Below the pieces are notes generated by a model. It did not search any database. It had not been told where the DNA came from and saw only the letters and a list, made by a program, of their open reading frames with translations. Source: a virus. Taken from it: a stretch of 32,115 bases of DNA. Positions within the stretch are counted from its first letter, which is position 1. Every line of letters begins with the position of its first letter. The position numbers were made by a program, and so were the translations under genes. Shown in pieces: positions 7,499 to 17,900 of this stretch. The DNA is taken from the IMG/VR virus record IMGVR_UViG_3300034073_001631, positions 1 to 32,115 of that record; one strand, given 5' to 3'.

Positions 7499-8404
7499 TT
7501 ATGAATAAAGTACAATTTCAGATCCATATAGATAATTCACACCAAATTTCAATGATGTTACAAATCTTTCAGTTCTAGCACCTGAAATATTTCTTTGTGG
7601 GATCAAAAGTACCTCATCCCAGTCTGATGTCAAATCTGTTAAGAAAAAGACTTTGTCAGAGTTGAAAGCGATTGCCTGCTTTGCATCTAGACCAGATGTC
7701 GGGATCAATCTATATCCTAAATAATTCAATTCTTTGTCACCAACTAAGAAAAGACCACCAGTTGTGGCTGCCTGTGCCTGTTTGTATGAAAAAGCAATTT
7801 CATTAGAAACAAAGATTTTGAAATTAGGTTGATTTCTAACATCTGCTGGCACTGCCTCTAAAATTCTATTCAATTCACCAACAACATTTGCTGATGTGAT
7901 AGTTGATGCAGTTGCAGAAACATCAATGACTGATCCGTCAGCCAAAAGTTGTTTCACTAACCCGTCACAAAGATTTAGTGGATATGATGCTGTACCAGTG
8001 TCACCTTTGAACATTGTGATTTCTAAATCTGCTGAAACTTTTTCAGCAACATAGTCAACAACAAATTCAGCGTATGATGCTGGCATCACCTCGTCAGAAT
8101 TAGATCCTGCTCTAAGTTGCAGTGATAGATAGTTTGCCTCGAAAGTTGTTGCACAATATTCAAGATTCACTTTCAAATCACACACATCCATAGTCTTTTG
8201 ATTTAATGACCCTTCACCTGTTGCTGAAAAAGAGCAATCATCTGCCTGCAAAATATTGCCTAAGTCAGAATATGCCAATTTAATTTTCGATTTAACATTA
8301 GGGATAAGTGTCAATTCATTTTTTGCCAGACCAGTTGTTAAGACTTTTTTGAAAAATCCTTCTGCGTCACGGCCATAAAAAGTTGTATTGTCTGTTAATG
8401 CCAT
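7499..8404 (-). CDS. Major capsid protein, HK97-like fold (301 aa)
   Basis: The shell-forming protein. Support: 301 residues; a position directly after the prohead protease/scaffold; and a sequence texture typical of HK97-fold capsid proteins of Bacteroidota phages. The latter includes a helical YAEFVVDYVAEKVSADLEIT spine segment near residue 115, ELNRILEAVPADVRNQPNFK and KIFVSNEIAFSYKQA in the A domain, and a beta-rich C-terminus ending FGVNYLYGSEIVLYS. The N-terminal extension is short, consistent with a separate scaffold. The leader is almost pure A and T, and a TTGACA-N17-TAAAAT promoter-like element lies upstream. No other protein in the window fits this role. Confidence 0.8.
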   Translation of the reverse strand: MALTDNTTFYGRDAEGFFKKVLTTGLAKNELTLIPNVKSKIKLAYSDLGNILQADDCSFSATGEGSLNQKTMDVCDLKVNLEYCATTFEANYLSLQLRAGSNSDEVMPASYAEFVVDYVAEKVSADLEITMFKGDTGTASYPLNLCDGLVKQLLADGSVIDVSATASTITSANVVGELNRILEAVPADVRNQPNFKIFVSNEIAFSYKQAQAATTGGLFLVGDKELNYLGYRLIPTSGLDAKQAIAFNSDKVFFLTDLTSDWDEVLLIPQRNISGARTERFVTSLKFGVNYLYGSEIVLYS

Positions 8405-8427
8405 TTTTTTAATTTTATTTTTTTTGG

Positions 8428-8456
8428 ATTTTAACCTCTATAATTAGATATGTCAA
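8428..8456 (-). promoter_or_regulatory. Candidate sigma70-like promoter before capsid gene
   Basis: On the minus strand, TTGACA (8456-8451), a 17-nt spacer and TAAAAT (8433-8428), about 24 nt before the capsid ATG. A GACATA core like that before other late genes overlaps the first hexamer (8454-8449). Bacteroidota housekeeping promoters normally differ (TTTG and TAnnTTTG), so this could be read by a different sigma factor, for example the phage sigma-like protein at 29227. It is a motif match only. Confidence 0.45.
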
Positions 8457-8471
8457 AATCTGATTTTATGT

Positions 8472-9551
8472 TTATTTCACTTTTGCAAATTCACGGATGC
8501 GTCTTTCAGCCTCTGTGAATTTATTTTGTGACGGTGCAACCACCTCTTTTTCTTTAATTGATTTTGCTGCCGGTGTCATTGAAAATTTTTCACTAACCTC
8601 TTTTTTGAATTTAGACAATTCATCATCTTTGCCCTCTATCATAATTTTTAGTCTGGTGATTTCTTCCATTAATTCACCGAATCTGTTGTCTATCATCATA
8701 GAAACTTCCTCTGCTGTGATATTTTCTGGCAATTCTTTGCCGGTGTTAGGATCTAAGGCCATTTTTTCATCATCCTCTTTTTTGTCATATCCTAAATCCT
8801 CGAGCTCTTTAATTTCAGTCAATTTGCCTTCTTTAACCGTGATGACACGGCCATCCTCGAAAGTGTGCTCGCCGTCTGGTGCTGGTTGTGTCAAAGCCTC
8901 GTCAATGAAAAGTGGTTTGCCAATTTCTAATTCACCTTCACAATAGACGGTTACATCACCACCTTTTAGTGGATATTTGTTAAAATCTAATTTTTTCATA
9001 GAATCTTTTATTTTATTTTTTAATGCCAAATTCAAATCGGCTTTTATTTCAACAGAAAATCCTCTAACCTCGTCATTTTTAACCTGATTTAGCCAGAAAT
9101 TCTGATCTTTAACTTTAACTGCACCAAACCAGGTGCCTAATGGCAAATCAAATCCATACATCTTTGATTTGTCTGAATCATCCTCTATGATCCAATTTTG
9201 TGAAACAAAAGCATCAACCTCTTTGTCAGTGTGCATAAAGTTGATATTTTTATTGTTAAGACTTTCATTAAATTTTTCTGCAATCTTTTCAATTTCTTTT
9301 GCTGAAAATCTAACATAATATTCACCCATCTTTTCATCAGACCGATATATCAACATATTCGGAATTAAAAAGGGGCCATACAACAATTGTCTATCCCCTT
9401 TGTCTGAAACAAAAGTCAATTTTTTCTGCTCTTTTAATTTAATGAAATCGACACCAATTGCGGGCACATCGACAACTGAAATCATATCAACGCCACCATC
9501 ATCACCGATAGTGATGTCATAGATAGGCAAATTTTGTGAATTATCTGTCAT
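8472..9551 (-). CDS. Prohead protease fused to scaffold (359 aa)
   Basis: Residues 1-175 match the XkdF-like / S78-type prohead serine protease. IYDITIGDDGGVDMISVVDVP lies at the N-terminus. A His in NINFMHTDK (His107) and a Ser in EVRGFSVEIKADL (Ser166) are the expected catalytic pair. Residues 197-250 form a beta-rich insert (CEGELEIGKPLFIDEAL, then DGEHTFEDGRVITVKEGK). Residues about 280-325 are a coiled coil (ITAEEVSMMIDNRFGELMEE), and the end is basic, as in scaffolds. It probably matures the capsid and then digests its own scaffold domain. It precedes the major capsid gene, and AAAAGACAT lies 8 nt before the ATG. Confidence 0.75.
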   Translation of the reverse strand: MTDNSQNLPIYDITIGDDGGVDMISVVDVPAIGVDFIKLKEQKKLTFVSDKGDRQLLYGPFLIPNMLIYRSDEKMGEYYVRFSAKEIEKIAEKFNESLNNKNINFMHTDKEVDAFVSQNWIIEDDSDKSKMYGFDLPLGTWFGAVKVKDQNFWLNQVKNDEVRGFSVEIKADLNLALKNKIKDSMKKLDFNKYPLKGGDVTVYCEGELEIGKPLFIDEALTQPAPDGEHTFEDGRVITVKEGKLTEIKELEDLGYDKKEDDEKMALDPNTGKELPENITAEEVSMMIDNRFGELMEEITRLKIMIEGKDDELSKFKKEVSEKFSMTPAAKSIKEKEVVAPSQNKFTEAERRIREFAKVK

Positions 9552-9559
9552 ATCTATAT

Positions 9560-9568
9560 ATGTCTTTT
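9560..9568 (-). promoter_or_regulatory. Recurrent upstream motif AAAAGACAT (copy before protease gene)
   Basis: Exact AAAAGACAT on the minus strand, 8 nt before the ATG at 9551 and 15 bp past the stop of the tape-measure gene. It continues into ATATAGAT before the start codon. Confidence 0.45.
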
Positions 9569-9583
9569 CTGGTTAATTTGTTT

Positions 9584-12500
9584 CTAACCAAAGGTTGCAG
9601 ATCCTTCTAACACTCTAACTCGTTGTTGTGCGTTAGATATATCACTTTCTAAGACATATACTCTTTGACCAGACTGACCACTTTGACTAGTTGAAAAAGG
9701 TGTTGTTGAACCGGCAGATGAAACTGGTGAATTAGTGAAACTGGTGAAACCACCACCTAGACCACCTAACTGATTGCCAGTTGTTGTGCCGGTTGATAGA
9801 CCACCAGATGCAAATCCAGTGTCGGCAACAGCCGTCTGTGGAATTGAACCAGATGAATCAAATTTAGTCTTTTGAATTGCTGCAACCTGAATGCCAGTTG
9901 TTGTTGCAACTAATGCTGATAGAATTCCACCTATAATTGGCGCAACACCACTGGCAACTAATGCTGGATTTGAAAAGGGACCTAAGAAAGCCTGTAAGGC
10001 ACCCTGTGCGCCCGATATAATTGACTGGGCAATTCGATTTTTTTTGTCAGTTTCAAATGCCTTTTTCTTTATTTCTAATTCTTTTTTAGATAGATTTGTT
10101 GCCAAAGCCTCTGTGCTAGCGGCTCGATTTTTGTCTAATTTAAGAATTGCATCATTATATTGTTGCTCGGTTATTAGACCAGCCTCGGCTCTTTTTTTCA
10201 ACAATTCAACCTCTGTGTTAAAAGATGCCGTTAATTCATTTTGTCGATTTTCATTATAGAGTTTCAATTCAATTAATGAATTTTCATCCTCTGTCTGTCT
10301 TAGTTGTTGCAGACTTTGTGCAAAATTAAAGACTAAGTCAAATCCCTGTTGGATTTTTTTGGCAGCCTCGTCAGCCTTTTTTAATTTATATTCTAACAAT
10401 TCATCCTCTGACAACTTTTCGGCATCCTCTTTTAATTTTAGATATTTTCTAACAATGCCTGATTTTTTAGATTCAGCCTCCTCTGTTGCATTAACACTGG
10501 CTTGACTAAGTGCATTTGCTGATGCCAGTGCGCCGGCATTTATTCTGGCCTGACCATCAGAATTTAACTTTTGAATTTTATTGTCAGTTTCTAAATTGAT
10601 TTTGCCAATGGCCTCTAAATATTCAGTCTGATTTATTTTCTTTTGGTCTAATAAGACTTTTTGCTGTGCCAACTCGGTCTGTCTAGTTGAATTGGCAATT
10701 CTAATTTCAGCAGTTGTTTCGGCTGCCAGTGTGTCAATATTCAATTGTCTGATTCTTTCAATTTTTTCAGTTTCAGATATTTCTAATTTATTGATTTTGT
10801 CTAATTCAGCCTTGAAATCTTTTTGTCTTTGCAATTCAGCAAATCCGAATTGCTTTATTATGAATTCCTCGAAATTTACAATTCTTTTAACTCTTTCATT
10901 TTCAATGGTTTGCGTTTCAATTGTTTCTTTTTCTTTTAATAAATCTAATTCTTTTTTTAGATTTGCCTCTCTTTCATTTGATATATCACTGAATGATTTA
11001 ATTTTTTCACCTGTTGTTTGCAACAATAAAAATCTTTCAACAAAGTTAGTTTCTTTGGCTCTTTTAATTTGCTCTTTTGTGTCATCAATTTCGAATTGAA
11101 TTTCTTGCAATTTCAGAAGCCTTCTTTGGTCACTAGCATTTTGGTCACCAAATGCCGTTTCAGTCTGTAACACCTGATTTATGACACGCAGGTCATTTGC
11201 CTTTTTCAATTCAGCGGCAACTTCCTCGTTAATTAGATTTAGTCTTTTTTGCAAATAAAATCCGTCTAAGGCCAAAAGTGCCTCGTTGAATTCAGAATTT
11301 ATTTTATTTATTTTTTGTGATTTTTCTTTTTGACCTAACACCGATTTATTAATTTCATCAGTCTTAGATTTAACTAATTCAGCAATTCTTTCTTTTTCTT
11401 TCTTTTTTTCAAATTCTAATTCATCTAATTTAGTCTTTTGACCTAGCCTTTCTAAATCCTCTAAATATTTCTTTTCTATGTTGTTTGCCTCGGTTAGTGC
11501 CGATGAAATTGATTGCGTGATTTGTTGATAGGCCTGCTTATATTGTTGTTGTGCTGCCTCTAATTTTCTTTTTCGCTCCTCGGCTGCCTGATCTGCTTTT
11601 TGCTTTTCAACCTCGATTTCTTTCTCACGCTGCTCTGATAGTGTCTTTAATTGGTCATTATATGACTTTAATATTGCTGTCCTTTCATTTGCAATTTTAG
11701 TCAAAAGTGAATTTATATCATCTTTTGTCTTTTTCTTGTCAATATCAGATGCTTGATTTACATATTTCAATTGTGCTTTTAGTAACTCTTGATATGTGCC
11801 AGTTGTGATTTCAACCTGTGCCGTTAGTCTTTCAATTAAGGCAATTTTTTCAGCAGTTGTTAAATTCTTAGTGTTGTTTGCAGTTGCCTGATTTCTAAGT
11901 TTCTCTAACTTTTCTAATTGATTTATTTGATTTCTTTTAGATGATATTTCATCCTGACCTAATTTAGTCACGACCTGCACATATTGTACACCCTGACCGG
12001 CCAATTCATTATATTCGGCTCTAAGTGAAATTAATGAAAATTCATTTTTAAATTTATTTGCTTCTTTTAATATAGAATCAAAGACACCCTCTTGATTTCT
12101 TTGATATTCAACAATATCTTTTTCCTGTGCTTTTATGAAATCTCTATTTGCTGCGTCTAAGGCTGCATTTCTTTTATCAACATCTTTTATTTGTAAAGCA
12201 TTTAGTCTAGCCGTTTCAAAAGCCAATTGTGTTAAAGCCTGTGCTGCATTGTTAGATTGCTCGACCTGCTCTTTTTGTTTCTGAATTAATTCATCTGTTG
12301 TTTCAGTTGTCTTTTCAGTTTCACCGCCAAATAAGACTAACCCGGCAACAACGGCTGATAGGGCAACTGCAATTAACCCGAGTGGATTTGCCGCCAGTGC
12401 TGCCGTGAATGACCTGGTTGCCACGGTGGCCGATGTGGTGGCAACAACATCTGCTTCTGTTGCAACAACTTTTGCCTCGGTGGCCACAACATTTGCCTCG

Positions 12501-13324
12501 GTTACAACGGTGTTAAGATTTTCAGTTGTTGTCTGACCTGCCACAGCAGCAGTCTGTGCCTCTGTTGCCGCCAAATCAGCAGATCTAGCCGCAGTTAAAG
12601 ATGAAAATCCTGCTTTAATTTGTGTGATTTGGTCAGCCAGACCACCAAAGGCTGATATAGATTGCGTGATTAAAAGTAAGCCCTGTAACTTTTGAAATAT
12701 CTCTTGAACCTTTTCACTTTCACCACCAAAAAGACCAATGGCACCTGTTAGACCCTGTAAGCCAACAATGCCGACATTTGCAACACCAGATAGGGCGTTG
12801 CCTAGTCTTTCGGTTGTGTTTCCTGCTAATGATGTAACAACGGCATTTGTGTCTGATATAGTGTCACGCAATTCACCGGCTCTAACTGATAGTTGTTGAA
12901 ATCTAGCAGATCCTGGCTCTAATTGTTGTAACTCTTGAATCACCTGACGCAATTCTGCTTTTAGACTTTGTGATGAATTAGATGAATTTTTTATTTCATC
13001 AGAAACCTTTTTAACACCACCAGCCTGGTTTGATATTTTAGATGCCGCCTCTGCTGTCTGTGTGAAATTTTGACCTAAGGTCTTTGCGTCATTTGCAGTT
13101 TGCTTTATAGTGGTGTCAAATTTCTTAGTGTCATTATTTAGGGCACCTATCACTTTTGTTAAATTAGATGCCTGATTTTGCAAAGATTTGAATTCACGGC
13201 TGCCTTCGTCGATTTTGCCTAATTCAGCATTAGTTTCTGCCAGTGCAGTTTCTAACCCACCAATAGTTGTGATGGTCTGCTCGACCCCGTTGATTTTAAC
13301 ATTTAATTCAAAATTAGTAGCCAT
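9584..13324 (-). CDS. Tail tape measure protein (1246 aa)
   Basis: The largest coiled-coil protein of the genome. The N-terminus (FELNVKINGVEQTITTIGGLE) and helical Gln/Asn-rich repeats are typical. A hydrophobic segment at about residues 305-330 follows NPLGLI (IAVALSAVVAGLVLFGG). A very long charged coiled coil covers roughly residues 340-1100 (EKEIEVEKQKADQAAEERKR and similar). A Gly/Ala/Ser-rich C-terminus contains further hydrophobic stretches. The protein sets tail length and helps pass DNA through the host envelope; by the usual scaling a 1246-residue protein gives a tail of roughly 180-190 nm. It follows a homing nuclease gene that overlaps its start by 11 bp. It is far from the chaperone-like gene, which is unusual. 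Confidence 0.85.
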   Translation of the reverse strand: MATNFELNVKINGVEQTITTIGGLETALAETNAELGKIDEGSREFKSLQNQASNLTKVIGALNNDTKKFDTTIKQTANDAKTLGQNFTQTAEAASKISNQAGGVKKVSDEIKNSSNSSQSLKAELRQVIQELQQLEPGSARFQQLSVRAGELRDTISDTNAVVTSLAGNTTERLGNALSGVANVGIVGLQGLTGAIGLFGGESEKVQEIFQKLQGLLLITQSISAFGGLADQITQIKAGFSSLTAARSADLAATEAQTAAVAGQTTTENLNTVVTEANVVATEAKVVATEADVVATTSATVATRSFTAALAANPLGLIAVALSAVVAGLVLFGGETEKTTETTDELIQKQKEQVEQSNNAAQALTQLAFETARLNALQIKDVDKRNAALDAANRDFIKAQEKDIVEYQRNQEGVFDSILKEANKFKNEFSLISLRAEYNELAGQGVQYVQVVTKLGQDEISSKRNQINQLEKLEKLRNQATANNTKNLTTAEKIALIERLTAQVEITTGTYQELLKAQLKYVNQASDIDKKKTKDDINSLLTKIANERTAILKSYNDQLKTLSEQREKEIEVEKQKADQAAEERKRKLEAAQQQYKQAYQQITQSISSALTEANNIEKKYLEDLERLGQKTKLDELEFEKKKEKERIAELVKSKTDEINKSVLGQKEKSQKINKINSEFNEALLALDGFYLQKRLNLINEEVAAELKKANDLRVINQVLQTETAFGDQNASDQRRLLKLQEIQFEIDDTKEQIKRAKETNFVERFLLLQTTGEKIKSFSDISNEREANLKKELDLLKEKETIETQTIENERVKRIVNFEEFIIKQFGFAELQRQKDFKAELDKINKLEISETEKIERIRQLNIDTLAAETTAEIRIANSTRQTELAQQKVLLDQKKINQTEYLEAIGKINLETDNKIQKLNSDGQARINAGALASANALSQASVNATEEAESKKSGIVRKYLKLKEDAEKLSEDELLEYKLKKADEAAKKIQQGFDLVFNFAQSLQQLRQTEDENSLIELKLYNENRQNELTASFNTEVELLKKRAEAGLITEQQYNDAILKLDKNRAASTEALATNLSKKELEIKKKAFETDKKNRIAQSIISGAQGALQAFLGPFSNPALVASGVAPIIGGILSALVATTTGIQVAAIQKTKFDSSGSIPQTAVADTGFASGGLSTGTTTGNQLGGLGGGFTSFTNSPVSSAGSTTPFSTSQSGQSGQRVYVLESDISNAQQRVRVLEGSATFG
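12438..12500 (-). repeat. Three 21-bp tandem repeats inside tape measure gene
   Basis: Three adjacent 21-nt units (12438-12458, 12459-12479, 12480-12500) encode the 7-residue repeat VVATEAx, just before the hydrophobic segment. A degenerate partial unit extends on one side. The length is a multiple of three, so copy-number changes would keep the frame. Confidence 0.7.
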
Positions 13325-13775
13325 ATATTCTAGATTTTTTATTTCTGATTAGTGAAATCATTGCAGTTGAAACACCATATTTTTTTGATAATGAAACACC
13401 AGTTTCTTTGCTGTTTCTAATATTCAATATTGAATCATAATTTAATTTCATTTTTCTAAGACCTTTTGAATATGCGTGTTTCAAATTTTCAGATCTAGTG
13501 ACATATTCTAAATTTTCTAAAATATTGTTACTTTTGTTGCCATCTTTATGGTTAATATCCATCTCTGAATTTTGACCTAAAAATGCATCACCGACTAAAT
13601 TATGAATAAATTTAATTTTATATAAATTGGTTTGACCTAGTCTTATTCTAACAAATTTGTAACCGAATTTATTAGTCATCGCTTTTAGATATTTTTTTCT
13701 TTTCAAAGAATATACATTTCCGAAAATATCAATTTCATAATTAGTTGCAATTTCATCTATAAAAATTCTTTTCAT
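13314..13775 (-). CDS. HNH homing endonuclease with NUMOD4-like N-terminus (153 aa)
   Basis: Residues 12-32 (NYEIDIFGNVYSLKRKKYLK) match the NUMOD4-type DNA-binding module. Residues 58-100 form the HNH_3-type nuclease core (IHNLVGDAFLG, then DINHKDGNKSNNILENLEYV and TRSENLKHA). The C-terminus (SLSKKYGVSTAMISLIRNKKS) is a helix-turn-helix-like DNA-binding tail. This is a free-standing homing endonuclease that cuts alleles lacking it. It sits between a fibre gene and the tape measure and overlaps the tape-measure start by 11 bp, so it carries the start region of that gene in its own 3' end. It is Lys/Asn/Ile-rich compared with the structural genes, fitting transfer. Confidence 0.85.
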   Translation of the reverse strand: MKRIFIDEIATNYEIDIFGNVYSLKRKKYLKAMTNKFGYKFVRIRLGQTNLYKIKFIHNLVGDAFLGQNSEMDINHKDGNKSNNILENLEYVTRSENLKHAYSKGLRKMKLNYDSILNIRNSKETGVSLSKKYGVSTAMISLIRNKKSRIYGY

Positions 13776-13778
13776 TTA

Positions 13779-14933
13779 TTAATATACTTTTATTAGTCTA
13801 TGATATTGATATGAACAAAGCCATTGTATAGATCCAACAATGCCTTTAACTTTAACATAAAAGCCATTTGCATCACAGGTCAAATCTGATTCTGGTTGTG
13901 TGCCAGAAAAAGATGACCATTCATTTTTAGTCGGCACGCCTATGATATGTGGTGTGCCACCGGCCTCGACTGAAAAGACACCACATAATTCAGATGAATA
14001 TACAATATCTGGTGAATTAATCACGGTGCCAATGACAAAGGCTTTTATTTGCACCACCTCGCCATAGTTAGTTAGGTCAGTCCAGGGGATATTAACTATA
14101 TCAGTGACATTTGCATTTGCCGTTGAAAGTCGATTTTGTGATGTGATCCACTCTGATTTGTCATATTGACCAGACCCGTCATCATCAATTGACCTAACCG
14201 CCAAATCACCACCAGCCCAGGTTGTTTCACTTTGCCAGACATCTCTTTGATGTGATTTGCCTAAATATACGGTGTTAGATGCAGTTGTGATATTTAACTG
14301 ATCTGTGCCGGCAACAAAGACATAATTTGAATCAGCAATTGTGATAGTCTGTGATGATGCTGTTGTTACATAATTAGATCCTGAAACTAATCCGGCTCTG
14401 GTGTTTAGAAAGAGTGGTCTAGATTTATTAACATTGGATGATTGCGAATGAATTTCAATTGGCGCCGCTGATGAAACAACACCATCAGTTGTTAGGATAT
14501 TGCCAGATGCTGATGTTAATTCAACACCTGCATTGACATCAACTTTTGTCGAGCCACCAGATGAACCACCTAAATAAAGGTCTTTGAAAGGCAAAGTCTG
14601 TGATCCTAAATCTGTATAATATCCTGACTTAGGTGTCACCGCATCGATAGACCAGGTTGCACCGATTTGAATATTAGGTGTTACAAAATCCCATAGTGTG
14701 TTAGAAATTGTGCCACCTGCTGATGACCCAGTTGTTGAAATTTGAATTATGCCGTTGTTAGACCTAAAAAAGATTTTGTCATCTGTTAGGTTAATGCCGA
14801 TTTCACCTAAATAAAGGTCTGTTGTCAGCCAGGTTTCATCTGTGTGATCCTCTGATAGTGGCACCGTAAAAGACTGACCTGATGTGGTTAGTCTGTGGTG
14901 TCTTAGTCGTGAATATTGGTCAATTCTAGCCAT
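13779..14933 (-). CDS. Tail fibre/appendage protein (384 aa)
   Basis: The segment near residues 38-66 (TDLYLGEIGINLTDDKIFF, RSNNGIIQIS) is a common opening module of phage tail fibres. The repeated DLYLGG and GSNYVTTASSQTITIADSN strands suggest a beta-prism or beta-helix shaft. The C-terminal 130 residues or so (from WITSQNRLSTA to LCSYQYHRLIKVY) look like a globular tip. No enzyme motif is seen. It lies between the tail-tip protein and the homing nuclease plus tape measure, so it is probably part of the baseplate or side fibres. AAAAGACAT lies 9 nt before the ATG, followed by ATAATATAA. Confidence 0.65.
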   Translation of the reverse strand: MARIDQYSRLRHHRLTTSGQSFTVPLSEDHTDETWLTTDLYLGEIGINLTDDKIFFRSNNGIIQISTTGSSAGGTISNTLWDFVTPNIQIGATWSIDAVTPKSGYYTDLGSQTLPFKDLYLGGSSGGSTKVDVNAGVELTSASGNILTTDGVVSSAAPIEIHSQSSNVNKSRPLFLNTRAGLVSGSNYVTTASSQTITIADSNYVFVAGTDQLNITTASNTVYLGKSHQRDVWQSETTWAGGDLAVRSIDDDGSGQYDKSEWITSQNRLSTANANVTDIVNIPWTDLTNYGEVVQIKAFVIGTVINSPDIVYSSELCGVFSVEAGGTPHIIGVPTKNEWSSFSGTQPESDLTCDANGFYVKVKGIVGSIQWLCSYQYHRLIKVY

Positions 14934-14942
14934 TTATATTAT

Positions 14943-14951
14943 ATGTCTTTT
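14943..14951 (-). promoter_or_regulatory. Recurrent upstream motif AAAAGACAT (copy before 384-aa fibre)
   Basis: Exact AAAAGACAT on the minus strand, 9 nt before the ATG at 14933. The bases after it include TATAAT, so a -10-like element directly before the start codon is also possible. Confidence 0.45.
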
Positions 14952-14959
14952 TTTTTATA

Positions 14960-17900
14960 TTATGATTTTAAATAATTTGTCTTTCTAATTAATTCAATTG
15001 TTGAAAAAGTTGGATTCTGCACTATGAAACCACCAAATGCATTTGTGCGTGGATTTGGATTTGTTAAAGTGCCGAGGCCTAATTCACCAACATCTGGCAA
15101 AATTCTATCAACACCAGCATCAATTGTGTTTTCAAATCCTGATGACCCACCTAAAATCACAACATCCTCGCAGGCATCTAACACGGTGATGATGGTGTTG
15201 TCTGATGTCTTTTGTAAGGCAATATCCTGACCTGCGTCTATCACCTGACTTTTTGATATAGGTGACCCTAATTTATATCTAATGCCGTTGATATAGGTTA
15301 CATCTGATTCACTAACATATCTTTTTGATGTGCCAATTAAATTAACATTTTTAACACCACCAGTTACAAAGTTGCCATCACCAGATGTGATATTGATATT
15401 CATGGCACCGCTGCCGACTGAATTTTCATTGCCATTGATTTGTATATTCTTTGCTGACGCAGAAATGAAATTAGACTGACCATTAGTTGTCTGATTTTGA
15501 TTTGATGAAATATCAGTTGCTGGATTTATATTTTGAAATCCGACATCTGGTCTTTTTTTAATTGGTGAATATTGTTTGTCTGGCACAATTTCAGTTAGTG
15601 GCTTCTGATTAACTATCTGATAGTCGGTGAATTCACTGCCGATTTCACCGAATTGATTTACAACAACTGACTGCCTTTGCCACCTAAAAGGTGCATTTAG
15701 TTTCAAAAATTCACACTTAGTTAGACTAGGATTTACTGCGTCAAAATCTATAATTCTTTGTAAGCGCATCCAGTGACCTGCTATGTTGTATATTTTAGAA
15801 AAGTCTATGTCTTTTATATCACTCGGTTTTAAGGCAAAATTGGCAACTAACACTCGACTGCCTGGGTCGGCCAACTCTCTAACCATATTAGAATAAAATC
15901 TGTTGAAAAGATTTGCGTTAGACCATCTTGCAAAATCATAATATACAAAGTCATCTGGATCCATATTGAACCAATTTATATCGTGATACGGATCCTGTGG
16001 TGAATCAACTAACCCACAATATGGATATTGATGATATGGTGTGCCAAAAGTTGCTGACTGCAAACCCTTTATTTCAGATGATATAATTTCAAATCCGGTC
16101 AGATAGTTAGTCTGTGGATTTTCTAAATTGATTTCGGCACCACCTCTAAAAGCCGTATAGGGTTTCAAACCACCCCATATTAAAATTCTGCCACTCGGAT
16201 TTGTTAGTGGCTTATTTGTGCCACCATCACGCTGAATTATAGACGGCATCACAACATCTGAAAATTGCGGATAGTTGATCATCACCGTTGATGCAAATTG
16301 GTTAATTTCAATTTGTGACACATCAGTCTTAAAATCATTAGATATAGTCTTTTGATATTCACCGAAAAGTCTGCCTCTTTCGGTTTTGAATTTAGAATTC
16401 CAATAGTCAGTTTCATCTTTATATTTGAAAATATAGGTCTTAGAAACAAATTCAGACATAGGCAAAATCTGCACTGATGTTTCATCTAATTTGTCAGACC
16501 AGTCAATAAAGTCAGATGACTGCGTGCCACCTCTATAATATTGATCTCTCGGTTCGATTCTATATCTCTTTTCATAGTCTCTATCACTTTCCACATAGAG
16601 GTTAAACATCTTACAAATTGACAATAAAAAATCACGACAGGTTAATTCAGGGTTGAAAAATGACCGACCTAATATCAGACTGCCTTCTGTTGCCTTAGGT
16701 GTTGGATCATTAAATATGAAACTTTGTGAATTTAGTGAAACCCGCCAGTCACCTCTAATTGCTCTAATTATAGTGTCAAATTGCACCTCTGTGAAAGCCA
16801 TAGTTGAAATGACACCACCAGTGGGGCCTGGTGTCTGTCTAGCCTGATTATACATCTGCAAATCAACCCAGACCTCGTCATCTTTTGCAAAATAAAAATT
16901 GTTACACTGAATTTGAATTTGAAAATCACGCCAATTTGCCGGTTGATAGACACCGAAATTTAACCAGTTAGTGTTGTCAGGTGCCCAATATGAAATCCGA
17001 TTCATATAAAATTGGTCAGATGTTGTTTCACCAATTTGTGTGTCTATGCCATTTCGCCGTAACCAAATCTTTGCAACCACTCTAACCCCGCAGTTAGGCC
17101 CCGACCATTGACTAGACGGGTCTGGTTGTTGTGTGATGCCACCACCAAAGTTAGTGAAACCACGGTTGTTGCCTGGAAAGTATATAAAATTAGGATTTGT
17201 CGGTTGAAATGATGCCGTGCCAGATGATGTTGGTGAATTGACATATCCATTCATTTGACATTGGCAACTTAGATTTAGTGTTGCATTTAGAGCATATTCA
17301 CCGTTGTTTCTAACAACCCATTTATATGAATTTTCATCCCAGTTGCCAATTTGATTTGAAACGGTGGCACCATTGTCATAGAAACTTTGTGTTGAAAAGC
17401 CACCAGTCTCTTTTCTAAAAGGCACTCGATTTGCAAATTCAGTTGGTTTGGTTGATGCAGTTGCCCCTGTTGTTGGATTTGTTAAATTAGGCCAATAAAA
17501 TCTGTTAGGTGTCACCTGTGAAAGCAGTGTGTGATATGACGCAGTTAGACCAACTGCAAATTTTCTTTCTTTAACATCAACTGGATTTAATTCATATGTT
17601 GATTTTTTTTGAATATAAATTAGTCTCCTAAAATATTCAGAGTTAAAGAAATTAGAATCATATGATGAATTAGTGCTTTCAAAGATTTTGTCTATAATGC
17701 CTTTGATATAATATCCTGGTGCAAATGATGTAACTGGCCACGAATTATGGTCGATTTCATCACCCCATTGAATCATAGGATAGACATAGCCATATCCTAA
17801 CAGATTTATTTTTTCACAACTGCCGATATTTATATTAGGTGATTCACCAAAAGGTGAAAGTGCCATTGGATATGGTTGATTGACTGAAAATTCAGTTGAA

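Noticed and set aside
8497-8946. Plus-strand 149-codon frame
   Set aside because: Antisense shadow of the protease/scaffold gene: a Ser/Leu/Phe-rich pattern typical of the complement of Lys/Glu-rich coding.
10692-11099. Plus-strand 135-codon frame
   Set aside because: Antisense shadow of the tape-measure coiled coil, with no family-like motif.
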